From JAGNKE01 sp965230245 (GTDB lineage Bacteria; Pseudomonadota; Alphaproteobacteria; Micavibrionales; Micavibrionaceae): DNA of 64,000 bases. Below, piece by piece: positions 26,840 through 34,821 of the stretch. Position 1 is the stretch's first letter, and each line of letters begins with the position of its first letter. The position numbers and the translations under genes were made by a program. The notes under the pieces are model-generated. The model was not told the DNA's origin. It ran no database searches and was given only the letters and a program-made list of their open reading frames with translations. The DNA is taken from NCBI GenBank assembly GCA_965230245.1, contig OZ246000.1, forward strand, positions 1,240,001 through 1,304,000. Reading direction: 5' to 3'.

Positions 26840-27268
26840 CTAATCATTGACGATGCGGCAACCCTTTTGCTGGAACAAGCGGATAAGACGGCTTTTCTCC
26901 TGCCGCGCTTGCGAGGCCTGCTGATAACCGAGATTATTCCCGCTGCCTTGCGTCCACGCGCGTGTGGAATTGGTCAGCGCACTCAAACCCGGCACTTTTT
27001 GCAAAACGCCTGTCGCGGCAAGGCCGGAATTCACGGTTTGCGATGCGGCATTCCCGTAATTCGTGTTCCCGCCGCTATTCTCGATAATAATCTGATCCAT
27101 CGTGTGGATTTGTTGCGCCAGCTCGTTACACGTCGCGCCTTCACCGGTCATTTGCGCGGCTGTTAAGGCCTGCTGGTCGTCGCTCGTACTCGAACATCCG
27201 GCCAACCCCAAAGCGGCCAGACCCAAAACGGCGGGCAAAAGGAATTTTTGTTTTGAAAACTGAGTCAT
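26840..27268 (-). CDS. Putative lipoprotein
   Basis: The 142-aa product has a lipoprotein signal peptide ending in the lipobox LAGCSS (Cys about residue 25), so it should be lipidated and membrane-bound. The mature part is Gln/Asn-rich, with NTNYGNAASQTVNSGLAATG and a final RLIRLFQQKGCRIVND containing a conserved-looking Cys. GGGAGAT lies before the ATG. No domain is recognised. It appears monocistronic. Confidence 0.75.
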   Translation of the reverse strand: MTQFSKQKFLLPAVLGLAALGLAGCSSTSDDQQALTAAQMTGEGATCNELAQQIHTMDQIIIENSGGNTNYGNAASQTVNSGLAATGVLQKVPGLSALTNSTRAWTQGSGNNLGYQQASQARQEKSRLIRLFQQKGCRIVND

Positions 27269-27385
27269 CGGAAATCTCCCGAACTGTGATGTCTATGCAG
27301 TATTAGTGTTATATAACGCCTTGAAAGCGAAAAAGTGCAGACGAAAAGCCTGTATTTTTAAGACGAAACCGAATTGAGCTTTAAC

Positions 27386-28201
27386 TCAAAACAGCCAAGA
27401 TTGGAATATTTTATCAGCTTCTGTCTTAACAATCTCTCTTTTTTCGCCGTCGGCCTTGGGCAAGCTTGCAATTTCCGTGCCTGCTTTTTCGAATTCCTGC
27501 GTCGCAAAATCGTCCAGAATTCCGATTTTTCCCGTTATTTGCCCTTCATCCATGTCCCGCTTGCGGGCAATCAAATCATTGATTTCACGTGTAATTTCGG
27601 GCGGTAAGTCACTCCCCGCCATCAAATCCTGCATCTTCATCGGAAAACCGGATAAATTTTCCGCCCCGTGCACACGCAACCACCGCAACGCCATCGCAGG
27701 ACGCAAAACATAAAGGTATTTTTTGACCTTAATTTCTTCTGATGTGCGCCAATTCTGGTCAACCTGCCGCTGCCCCAGATGCAAATAATGCGACATCAGC
27801 GCCCGCCGCTCCACGGCACGAACCCAGAAATCCTTCATCGCCGCAACAAACGCGGGGTCGGATGAATAAAGAACGGGGGAGGTCAGCCACTCCATCACCA
27901 CGGCATTGGATTTAATCGTCAGGTGCAACGCCTTTTTCAAATCCCACCCGCCGATATCGAACACGCCCTCGATCGGGTATTCGATGACATCGCGCCCCTG
28001 ATAAATGCTCAAATACCAATCGCGCTTATGCACATAAATAAACCGCACGTCATAATCACTGTCGGGGGAATGAAATCCCCACGCACGGCTGCCAGATTCA
28101 ATCGCATGCAGGATTTTAACCTCATGCTCCTCCTCCGCACGTTTCAATGCGGCGTGAATGTCTTTTTCGATCAGAGGGTCGATGATGTCGGAACGGTTCA
28201 T
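27386..28201 (-). CDS. Predicted nucleotidyltransferase (COG3541-type)
   Basis: The 271-aa protein has the polymerase-beta-like nucleotidyltransferase start ESGSRAWGFHSPDSDYDVRF. GS and the DxD aspartates for metal binding are intact. The downstream body (KRDWYLSI, AVVMEWLTSPVLY) matches the predicted-nucleotidyltransferase family seen in many bacteria and phages; its substrate is not established. Its ATG overlaps the stop of the upstream membrane-protein gene (ATGA), so translation is probably coupled. It is the last gene of the guaA-led group. Confidence 0.8.
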   Translation of the reverse strand: MNRSDIIDPLIEKDIHAALKRAEEEHEVKILHAIESGSRAWGFHSPDSDYDVRFIYVHKRDWYLSIYQGRDVIEYPIEGVFDIGGWDLKKALHLTIKSNAVVMEWLTSPVLYSSDPAFVAAMKDFWVRAVERRALMSHYLHLGQRQVDQNWRTSEEIKVKKYLYVLRPAMALRWLRVHGAENLSGFPMKMQDLMAGSDLPPEITREINDLIARKRDMDEGQITGKIGILDDFATQEFEKAGTEIASLPKADGEKREIVKTEADKIFQSWLF

Positions 28202-28599
28202 GGTTGGATGTTATAAAAATATAGGTAAAGAAAATCCCCATAGGATCCTAAAATTGAGCCAACTACCACAATACCAAAACCCCATACCTGCAGAACGGCA
28301 TCGCCTCTCCTAAAATTACTAATACTAAAATAGTTTAAATTGACTTGTTTGGTGCCTCTTAAAACAGGACTTTCGTCCTGAAGATTGTGGTATCTACTAA
28401 TACCCTCTCTAAGAGTACCGCGCATGCTCATCCAGACACCAATACCAATAATGAAGTTTCCAACTCGATTCAATCGTGAAGGCTCAGAATGAAAAAACGC
28501 ATCACAAATACCTAATAAAATTATTATGCTGACTATGGGCAAGAGAATACGTATGTCAGTCGCTATAAATGACCAGTGTTTCTTAGGCTTTTCATTCAT
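28198..28599 (-). CDS. AT-rich small membrane protein
   Basis: The 133-aa protein has hydrophobic helices near ILLPIVSIIILLGICDAFF, VGNFIIGIGVWMSM and VLQVWGFGIVVVGSILGSYG, so it should lie in the inner membrane. ATG 28599 is chosen because GGAGGA lies nine bases upstream; a GTG at 28608 overlaps the preceding stop. The DNA is clearly richer in A+T than both flanking genes, which suggests separate origin. It is coupled by overlaps to both neighbours. No family recognised. Confidence 0.6.
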   Translation of the reverse strand: MNEKPKKHWSFIATDIRILLPIVSIIILLGICDAFFHSEPSRLNRVGNFIIGIGVWMSMRGTLREGISRYHNLQDESPVLRGTKQVNLNYFSISNFRRGDAVLQVWGFGIVVVGSILGSYGDFLYLYFYNIQP

Positions 28600-28604
28600 A
28601 TCAA

Positions 28605-29117
28605 TCACTCCTCCGGCGCGTCCCCGTTATCGATCACGTCGATGGGGACGGGCGGGGGTACCAGCGCCCGAAAACGCCGCAGGACATACTGCTCGAAAAT
28701 ATCATCCAGACATTTCTCGTACGCATCATAATCGATCTTGTCTTCCGGCTTTGCCAGCAGCTTGAAAATCTCCCGCGATTCAGGGACAGAGGCAAACCGC
28801 CCGCGCCGGTATTGAAGAATAATATTCTGCGTCAGCTCGTGACTGAGAAAATCCTTCGGGTATTGCGCAATCATGTCATGTAAGGCGCACAGAATAAAAA
28901 TCGCCGCGCCCTCGCGCAGGAAATACGCATCAATGTAATCGGCGCAGTCCTCCGCAACCTCGACCTCCAACATCTCCATCAGGTTGAACTCGGTGATGTC
29001 CACATGGTTGATCACGCCGTTTTCAAAACCGCCCTCCAGCGCCAGACGGTAATACAGGAGCAAGAACGAAGCCATCGCCCTGTTCCCCGCTGCGTCATTC
29101 TCGCGGTTGATGATCAC
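28605..29117 (-). CDS. Hypothetical protein in the guaA operon
   Basis: The 170-aa product is mostly helical and acidic, with FLLLYYRLALEGGFENGVIN, DYIDAYFLREGAAIFILCAL and ELTQNIILQYRRGRF. The last segment is proline-rich (LVPPPVPIDVI). Start is set at GTG 29117, which has GGGAG seven bases upstream; an upstream GTG at 29144 would overlap guaA and lacks such a site. No known family. It begins 17 bases after the guaA stop, so it is likely co-transcribed. Confidence 0.6.
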   Translation of the reverse strand: MIINRENDAAGNRAMASFLLLYYRLALEGGFENGVINHVDITEFNLMEMLEVEVAEDCADYIDAYFLREGAAIFILCALHDMIAQYPKDFLSHELTQNIILQYRRGRFASVPESREIFKLLAKPEDKIDYDAYEKCLDDIFEQYVLRRFRALVPPPVPIDVIDNGDAPEE

Positions 29118-29134
29118 GGTTGAACTCCCTTCTG

Positions 29135-30724
29135 CTATTCCCACTCAATCGTGCCGGGCGGTTTGGACGTAATATCATAAGTCACGCGGTTGATGCCCCG
29201 CACCTCGTTGATAATCCGCGTCGCCACACGGCTCAGGAATTCATGATCGAAATGGAAATAATCTGCCGTCATCCCGTCGGTCGATGTCACGGCACGAAGG
29301 GCACACGCATAATCATACGTGCGGTCATCGCCCATCACACCCACCGTCCGAACGGGGAGAAGCACCGCAAACGCCTGCCAGATGGCATCATAAAGCCCCG
29401 CATTGCGAATCTCCTCCAGATAGATGGAATCAACTTTGCGCAGAATCTCGATCTTTTCGGATGTGATCTCACCCGGAATACGGATGGCCAGACCCGGACC
29501 CGGAAAAGGATGGCGGCGAATGAAATCTTCAGGCATGCCAAGCTCGCGCCCCAAATTGCGCACCTCGTCCTTGAACAACTCGCGCAGCGGCTCGACCAGT
29601 TTCAAATCCATATGCTCGGGCAATCCGCCGACATTGTGGTGGCTCTTGATCGTCACGCTTGGCCCGCCCGTAAAGCTCACCGATTCAATAACATCAGGAT
29701 AAAGCGTCCCTTGCGCGAGGAATTCCGCCCCGCCCACACGCGCCGCGCATGCATCGAACACGTCAATAAACAATCCGCCGATCACCTTGCGCTTGATTTC
29801 GGGATCACCGATCCCCTCCAGCCCGTCGAGGAATTTCTCGCTCGAATCTTCATGGATCAGGGGAATGTTGTAATGATCACGGAACAGGGAAACGACTTGC
29901 TCGCTCTCGCCCGCGCGCATCAATCCCGTATCCACATAAATGCAAGTCAACTGATCACCGATCGCTTCATGCAGAAGCACCGCCGTCACGGAAGAATCGA
30001 CCCCGCCTGAAAGCCCGCAAATCACCTTCCCGTCACCAACCTGCGCACGGATTTTTTCGATCGCCTCGTCCTTGAACGCGGCCATTGTCCAGTCACCCGA
30101 ACAACCGCACACCAGATGCGTAAAGTTTTTGAGCAGCTCGGCCCCGTGCGGCGTATGCACAACTTCGGGGTGAAATTGAACGCCGTAAAACCTCTTCTCG
30201 TCATTGGCAATCGCGGCAAACGGCGCACCGGAAGAGGTACCAACCACCTCGAACCCGGCCGGCAAGCCGGTTACGCGGTCACCATGACTCATCCAGACCT
30301 GTTCATGCGCCCCTTCATCCCAGATACCCTCGAAAATAGCACAATGTTTTTTCACATCGACATGCGCTCGGCCAAACTCCTGATGATCTGATCCTTCGAC
30401 CTTCCCGCCAAGCTGCTGTACCATCGTCTGCTGACCGTAACATATCCCCAGAATCGGCAGACCCAGCTCGAACACGAAATCGGGCGCTCGGGGGCTATCC
30501 TGTTCCGTCACGCTTTTCGGTCCGCCCGAAAGGATGATGCCACGCGGATCAAACGCTGCCACTTTCGCTTCATCTACATCGTTAAAAGGCCAGATTTCAC
30601 AATACACGCCCGATTCTCGTAAGCGCCGCGCAATCAGCTGCGTCACCTGCGATCCGAAATCGATAATCAGAATGTGTTCATGGCCGATTGTAATAGAAGG
30701 GGTAGGATTCGGTTTTGGATTCAT
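29135..30724 (-). CDS. guaA: GMP synthase (glutamine-hydrolysing)
   Basis: The 529-aa protein has an N-terminal class I amidotransferase domain (Cys95 in LGICYGQQ, His/Glu in VQFHPEVVHT). A PP-loop ATP pyrophosphatase follows (SGGVDSSV), then a C-terminal dimerisation domain ending in the conserved GTIEWE. It aminates XMP to GMP, the step after GuaB, whose gene is at 42548. AGGGAT precedes the ATG. Length is typical. Three genes of unknown role follow closely on the same strand. Confidence 0.98.
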   Translation of the reverse strand: MNPKPNPTPSITIGHEHILIIDFGSQVTQLIARRLRESGVYCEIWPFNDVDEAKVAAFDPRGIILSGGPKSVTEQDSPRAPDFVFELGLPILGICYGQQTMVQQLGGKVEGSDHQEFGRAHVDVKKHCAIFEGIWDEGAHEQVWMSHGDRVTGLPAGFEVVGTSSGAPFAAIANDEKRFYGVQFHPEVVHTPHGAELLKNFTHLVCGCSGDWTMAAFKDEAIEKIRAQVGDGKVICGLSGGVDSSVTAVLLHEAIGDQLTCIYVDTGLMRAGESEQVVSLFRDHYNIPLIHEDSSEKFLDGLEGIGDPEIKRKVIGGLFIDVFDACAARVGGAEFLAQGTLYPDVIESVSFTGGPSVTIKSHHNVGGLPEHMDLKLVEPLRELFKDEVRNLGRELGMPEDFIRRHPFPGPGLAIRIPGEITSEKIEILRKVDSIYLEEIRNAGLYDAIWQAFAVLLPVRTVGVMGDDRTYDYACALRAVTSTDGMTADYFHFDHEFLSRVATRIINEVRGINRVTYDITSKPPGTIEWE

Positions 30725-30878
30725 GGATATCCCTGAAATGTCTCAAAATGTTAAAAGAGTTTTTTACCCTTGCAAACGGCTGAATGCAAAGCTTAACTGC
30801 CCGAAATTGGTTGATTTTTTTATGAAAAAACATTTTAATTGAGAAAATTAAAAACAAAAACAGGGTGATATCAAAAAC

Positions 30879-31571
30879 ATGCAAGCGAATCCCGCAGATA
30901 AAATGGTTGTCGTCGTCGTGGTCGATATGCAGGACGGCATGTGGCAGGCCGTTAATGACGACGATGATCCCGAAAAAGAGCCGGATCCTTTCATAACCAA
31001 GTTAAGAGCAGGGCTGGAGCGTCGCCGTCAAAGCGGAATGGATGCGCTTGCCGAAGACCTGCAGCCGTTTGTTGACACCATGCGCTCAAACGGTGCGCAT
31101 ATCGTCTGGGCCATGATGGAAAGTGACGACGTTGTAGAATACGGGGATCTTTACAAAATGCAGCCGCACGATCAGGACGATATGATCTGGAAAAATACGC
31201 AATCCGCTTACGAAAGCAATGTCGAATTTTTCGAGGCCATGCGTGATGAGGCCGAGGCACAAGGCAAAGAACTCGAGATTAAAGTGTGCGGCCTATGGGC
31301 ATTGGAATGCGTCATCAATACGGATGTTTCACTTCACAAGGCCGGCTATAACAGCCGCATGGTAGGCGATATGATCCTGGACAGTGCAAAGCCTAGTCAG
31401 GACGATGATCGTCCGAATAGAAATGAAAGCCATGCAATCTGGCATGCTACTCAGGCAACCGACCGCGAAAACGCGTGCCAGTGGGCAGATGATCTGGTGC
31501 GCCAGCAACGCGAAATTTTCGCTGCTCAACAAGCCCGAAGAGACAGCACACCGGGCAATTATGACATGTAG
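30879..31571 (+). CDS. Isochorismatase-like cysteine hydrolase
   Basis: The 230-aa protein keeps the catalytic triad of the isochorismatase-like hydrolase fold: Asp16 in VVVDMQDGMW, Lys105 in DMIWKNTQSAY, and Cys144 in LWALECVINTDV. Family members hydrolyse amides or enol ethers such as nicotinamide and isochorismate. It is divergent, with an acidic insert (NDDDDPEKEPDPF) after the first strand and a polar C-terminal tail from about residue 180. There is no signal peptide. A CAGGG site precedes the ATG. It stands alone between guaA and metF; substrate unknown. Confidence 0.7.
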   Translation: MQANPADKMVVVVVVDMQDGMWQAVNDDDDPEKEPDPFITKLRAGLERRRQSGMDALAEDLQPFVDTMRSNGAHIVWAMMESDDVVEYGDLYKMQPHDQDDMIWKNTQSAYESNVEFFEAMRDEAEAQGKELEIKVCGLWALECVINTDVSLHKAGYNSRMVGDMILDSAKPSQDDDRPNRNESHAIWHATQATDRENACQWADDLVRQQREIFAAQQARRDSTPGNYDM

Positions 31572-31686
31572 ATCCGAGAGCATGATGTTCGCCAGCCTGC
31601 CGTCGGCTATTGTCCTTTATTCAAAACAATGCTCTAATCCGCGAAATATTTTTCAGCAATAAAATAGAGATAGTAGTGAGTGTAAA

Positions 31687-32526
31687 GTGAGCAAAACAAC
31701 ATACAGTTTCGAATTCTTTCCCCCGAAAACGGATGGCGCGGCGAAAACCCTATGGGATGCCTTCCCCGTTTTACTGGATCTCAAACCGAAATACATGACT
31801 GTAACCTACGGTGCCGGCGGTTCTACGCGGGACGGAACATTGGATACAATCCAAAAAATGATGGACAAGACCGATGTACCAATTGGCTCTCACTTAACCT
31901 ACCTGAATACGACCAAAAAGGAACTTCACGAATACGTAGACGGCCTTTGGGAAAAAGGCATCAAACATATCGTCGCCTTGCGCGGTGACATGCCGGATGA
32001 TCTGGAATGGCCTTTGGATACTGATGGAGAATATTTCCAATATACCTCCGATTTTGTAGAAGGGTTGGTCGCACGGCATCCGTTTGAAATTTCCGTCGGC
32101 GCATACCCCGAAAAACATCCTGATGCCGAATCTCTGGCCAAAGATATTCAGGCACTGAAACTGAAATGTGACGCTGGATCAACCCGCGCCATAACGCAGT
32201 TTTTCTTCGATAATGACCTGTTTTATAAGTTCGTTGATGAATGCGAAAAAGCCGGAATTACGACTCCGATCTGTCCAGGTCTTCTGCCTGTTCATGATTT
32301 TCCTAAAATGCTGAACTTCGCAGAGAGATGTCAGGCATCGGTCCCGCAATGGATGCATGAAAAGTTTGAAGGGTTGGAAGACAAACCTGACGAAGCAAAC
32401 AAAATTGCAACGGACCTTCTGGTTGAGCAGAGTGTTGACCTCAAAAACAACGGCGTAGATCACATCCATTATTACACTCTGAATAAGGCTGAAATCACAA
32501 AAGAAGCCTGTGAAGCCATCAGTTAG
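31687..32526 (+). CDS. metF: Methylenetetrahydrofolate reductase
   Basis: The 279-aa TIM-barrel flavoprotein starts at GTG with YSFEFFPPKTDGAAKTLW. It shows YMTVTYGAGGSTRDGTL, HIVALRGDMPD and TRAITQFFFDNDLFYKF, all hallmarks of MetF. It reduces methylene-THF to methyl-THF, the methyl donor for the MetE product encoded at 34822. Length is normal for the short bacterial form. It is followed 14 bases later by the first of two tandem secreted paralogues. Confidence 0.95.
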   Translation: MSKTTYSFEFFPPKTDGAAKTLWDAFPVLLDLKPKYMTVTYGAGGSTRDGTLDTIQKMMDKTDVPIGSHLTYLNTTKKELHEYVDGLWEKGIKHIVALRGDMPDDLEWPLDTDGEYFQYTSDFVEGLVARHPFEISVGAYPEKHPDAESLAKDIQALKLKCDAGSTRAITQFFFDNDLFYKFVDECEKAGITTPICPGLLPVHDFPKMLNFAERCQASVPQWMHEKFEGLEDKPDEANKIATDLLVEQSVDLKNNGVDHIHYYTLNKAEITKEACEAIS

Positions 32527-32540
32527 GAAATCCGCACGAG

Positions 32541-32954
32541 ATGAAAAGACAGGCGATAGTTTTAGCAGCAGTATGTTTTCTAGGGGTATCCCTTGGCATG
32601 ATGCAAGGCACTGAAGCTCAGAACAAACAGCCGATTTCAGTAAGTATGGCTGAATGCAGCGTCATCTTTTCTATGGTCGCCGAAAACAGTGGTAAGGAAG
32701 AGAAAAAAGTCAAAGGCCTACGAAAAGGAGCTGACTTATTCCAAAAACACGCGGTAATCGAGGCAAAGGCCGAGAACCAACCCGATCCTGAAGCGTATGT
32801 TAAAAGCAATACGGCAAAACTTGTCAAAAAATGGGACGAGCGCCTAATGTCCGAAGAAATCAAAATGCTGTTCTACATGTCTGAAAGCATGGAATGGATA
32901 CAGTATTGCGGAAAACTCGGAAAGGATCGTGGGTTTCTACCCGTAAAACCTTAA
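32541..32954 (+). CDS. Secreted hypothetical protein, copy 1 of a tandem pair
   Basis: The 137-aa protein has a cleavable signal peptide (MKRQAIVLAAVCFLGVSLGM, probable cleavage after TEAQ or nearby). The mature part has a Cys in MAECSVIF and another in WIQYCGKLG. The pattern AECS, a charged helix, W-(D/Q)-x-x-(L/M) and a late Cys matches the next gene, so they are paralogues. It should be periplasmic, perhaps with one disulfide. It is 14 bases after metF. No family recognised. Confidence 0.6.
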   Translation: MKRQAIVLAAVCFLGVSLGMMQGTEAQNKQPISVSMAECSVIFSMVAENSGKEEKKVKGLRKGADLFQKHAVIEAKAENQPDPEAYVKSNTAKLVKKWDERLMSEEIKMLFYMSESMEWIQYCGKLGKDRGFLPVKP

Positions 32955-33053
32955 ACAGGCAAGATTTAGTGCACGCAGCTGATTATGCCTGTATTATTGA
33001 GAAATAGAAAGCCGATAGAGCTTTGATAACGCGGCTGGAAAGGTAGAGTTTCT

Positions 33054-33464
33054 ATGAAAAGAACACTTTTAACACTTTTAGCATCAGCTTGCTTGGTCAC
33101 CCCGCAAGCAACAAGAGCCGAAGAGCCAAAGACAGAACTGTCTTCCGAAGCTCTCGCAGAATGCAGCTCGGTTTTCGGCATTTTGTCGATGACCAACCGT
33201 ATGGCCGGCAAAAGCAAGGAAGAAGTCGAAATGTACGACACGGCATCCAAAATGTTTCGCGAAAACGCCGTCCTGCTGGCCAAGAAGGAAGGCAAGGAAG
33301 CGCCCGGACAATTTGTTGCAATTGAAACAAGCCAGTATTTTTCTGACTGGCAACAAAAAATGCTCAATGATGCTGATCCTAAAAGTTTCGGGCAAAGTGC
33401 AGCGGTTCAAGCCAAACTTGGGACGTGCAATGCAATGGGCGAAATATTAGGCTTTTTCCGCTAA
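33054..33464 (+). CDS. Secreted hypothetical protein, copy 2 of a tandem pair
   Basis: The 136-aa protein has a signal peptide (MKRTLLTLLASACLVTPQAT, cleavage near RAEEP). The mature region has LAECSSVFGILSM, then a long charged stretch, and a late Cys in KLGTCNAMGEIL. It shares with the upstream gene the AECS motif at the start of the mature domain, similar length and cysteine spacing. Periplasmic location is likely. Gene duplication within a methionine-related neighbourhood is the main point of interest; function unknown. Confidence 0.6.
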   Translation: MKRTLLTLLASACLVTPQATRAEEPKTELSSEALAECSSVFGILSMTNRMAGKSKEEVEMYDTASKMFRENAVLLAKKEGKEAPGQFVAIETSQYFSDWQQKMLNDADPKSFGQSAAVQAKLGTCNAMGEILGFFR

Positions 33465-33584
33465 TCCTGAATAAGTGAACCTCAAAAAAACCTTACATTG
33501 CACTGCAGCATTATTTTTGCTGGTTTTTTTGCATAATATCCATAAAAATAATTGTAACCAATAAAAACAGGGGTGTAGTGCTTA

Positions 33585-34667
33585 ATGGAAGATCCTAAAA
33601 ATCCGGTAATTGTAATCGTTGGGGCAACAAGTCTTGACCGTGTGCGCCTGCATCCCAACTTGGATGAAATTCAGGACGGAAAATTCCGTGCGGAACATTC
33701 TTACTCAGCCGTAGGCGGAGGCGGTGCAAATGTCGCAATTTCGCTAAAAGAAATAGGCAATGTCACTGGGCAGGATGTAGATGTAACTTTGTTCACGAAA
33801 ATCGGCCGTGAAGCGCCGGATTACGATGGACGGCATGAGGCATATAAAAAACTGCAGTCAACGGGCATCGATGTTCGCGATCTTGTCGCCAACCAAGACC
33901 ACCGAATAGATGAAAATACAGTGATATCATTCAGCGGCGGACGGTTTGTCTCCCTGCAGGAAAAATTTGATACCGCCAAATCCAACGTTCTCCCGATCAG
34001 TGCTCAAAGAAAAACGGATTCTCCTGACGTTGATCCCGGCGCCGAAGAGATGATCATGGAAGCGGTTAAAAATGCCGACCTTGTGATTGTCACACACCAC
34101 TACCCGAAACTCTCCGAAATGGCCGCCACAACTGCCAGAGACGCAGGTGTTCCTGTCATGATGGACTATCCTGTACAGGACCCGGGACGCGCCAAACAAT
34201 TCAAAACGATTCTATCCGCATGTGATTATATCGTCGCACCTGCTGAGGCCAGATTGCCCGATATGCAAGACGAAAATTACAAAAACGGCGGGGAGCTGTT
34301 CATCAAACTCACTGAACGCTATCCCGAAGCCTTCATTGCGGTTTCCGATGGCACAGAACCGGTGCATGTATATGATTCTGGAAACGAAGCAGAAGTCGAA
34401 GTAACAAAGTTCCCCCTTGTTGACCAACTCGGAACGGGTGACGCCAGAACGGGAACAATGGCGTTTTTCATCGCAAACGATCACGACCCTCTCGATGCAC
34501 TGGTAAAAGCAAGCCGTACAGCCAGTTTTTCTGTTCAATACCCCGGCCGCACATGGCTTAGTCATTACAACGAATTCATGAGCACCGACCCGATCATGAC
34601 GGGATCGGCTGACAATGACAACGACGATGAAGACCTGAACGCCAGCCATGGCATCAACCACGGCTAA
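33585..34667 (+). CDS. PfkB/ribokinase-family carbohydrate or nucleoside kinase-like protein
   Basis: The 360-aa protein has an N-terminal PfkB opening (IVIVGATSLDRVRLHP), the sugar-binding AVGGGGANVAISLKEIG, and the late anion-hole/catalytic motif DQLGTGDARTGTMAFF. Asp286 stands where DTTGAGDAF has its catalytic base. Inserts and an acidic disordered C-terminus (DNDNDDEDLN) make it longer than usual. It lies between metF and metE; adenosine kinase belongs to this family, so a link to the methyl cycle is possible but unproven. GGGG lies 13 bases before the ATG. Confidence 0.7.
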   Translation: MEDPKNPVIVIVGATSLDRVRLHPNLDEIQDGKFRAEHSYSAVGGGGANVAISLKEIGNVTGQDVDVTLFTKIGREAPDYDGRHEAYKKLQSTGIDVRDLVANQDHRIDENTVISFSGGRFVSLQEKFDTAKSNVLPISAQRKTDSPDVDPGAEEMIMEAVKNADLVIVTHHYPKLSEMAATTARDAGVPVMMDYPVQDPGRAKQFKTILSACDYIVAPAEARLPDMQDENYKNGGELFIKLTERYPEAFIAVSDGTEPVHVYDSGNEAEVEVTKFPLVDQLGTGDARTGTMAFFIANDHDPLDALVKASRTASFSVQYPGRTWLSHYNEFMSTDPIMTGSADNDNDDEDLNASHGINHG

Positions 34668-34749
34668 ATAATCAAAAGAAAACACGTTTTTTTTACGTAC
34701 TTTGCACTCTCTCAAATATGCAGAAACACTAAGTTTTTGGTGTTTTTCC

Positions 34750-34778
34750 TTGATATTTGAATCCAACCGTTTTATGCC
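34750..34778 (+). promoter_or_regulatory. Predicted promoter of metE
   Basis: TTGATA at 34750-34755 and TATGCC at 34773-34778 are 17 bases apart. The metE ATG lies 43 bases further, with AAGGAGG as a strong ribosome site. No SAM or cobalamin riboswitch fold is evident in the short leader. Read by eye; moderate support. Confidence 0.35.
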
Positions 34779-34821
34779 AGTCTGAACAATTATTTTACAA
34801 AGCCCTTTTAAGGAGGAATTT

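Noticed and set aside
34724..34748. Weak hairpin AAACAC/GTGTTT with T-rich tail after the PfkB-like gene
   Set aside because: The stem is short and AT-rich and overlaps the predicted metE -35 region, so it is not convincing as a terminator.
34668..34821. SAM or cobalamin riboswitch before metE
   Set aside because: The leader downstream of the predicted promoter is only about 35 bases and shows no conserved riboswitch core.
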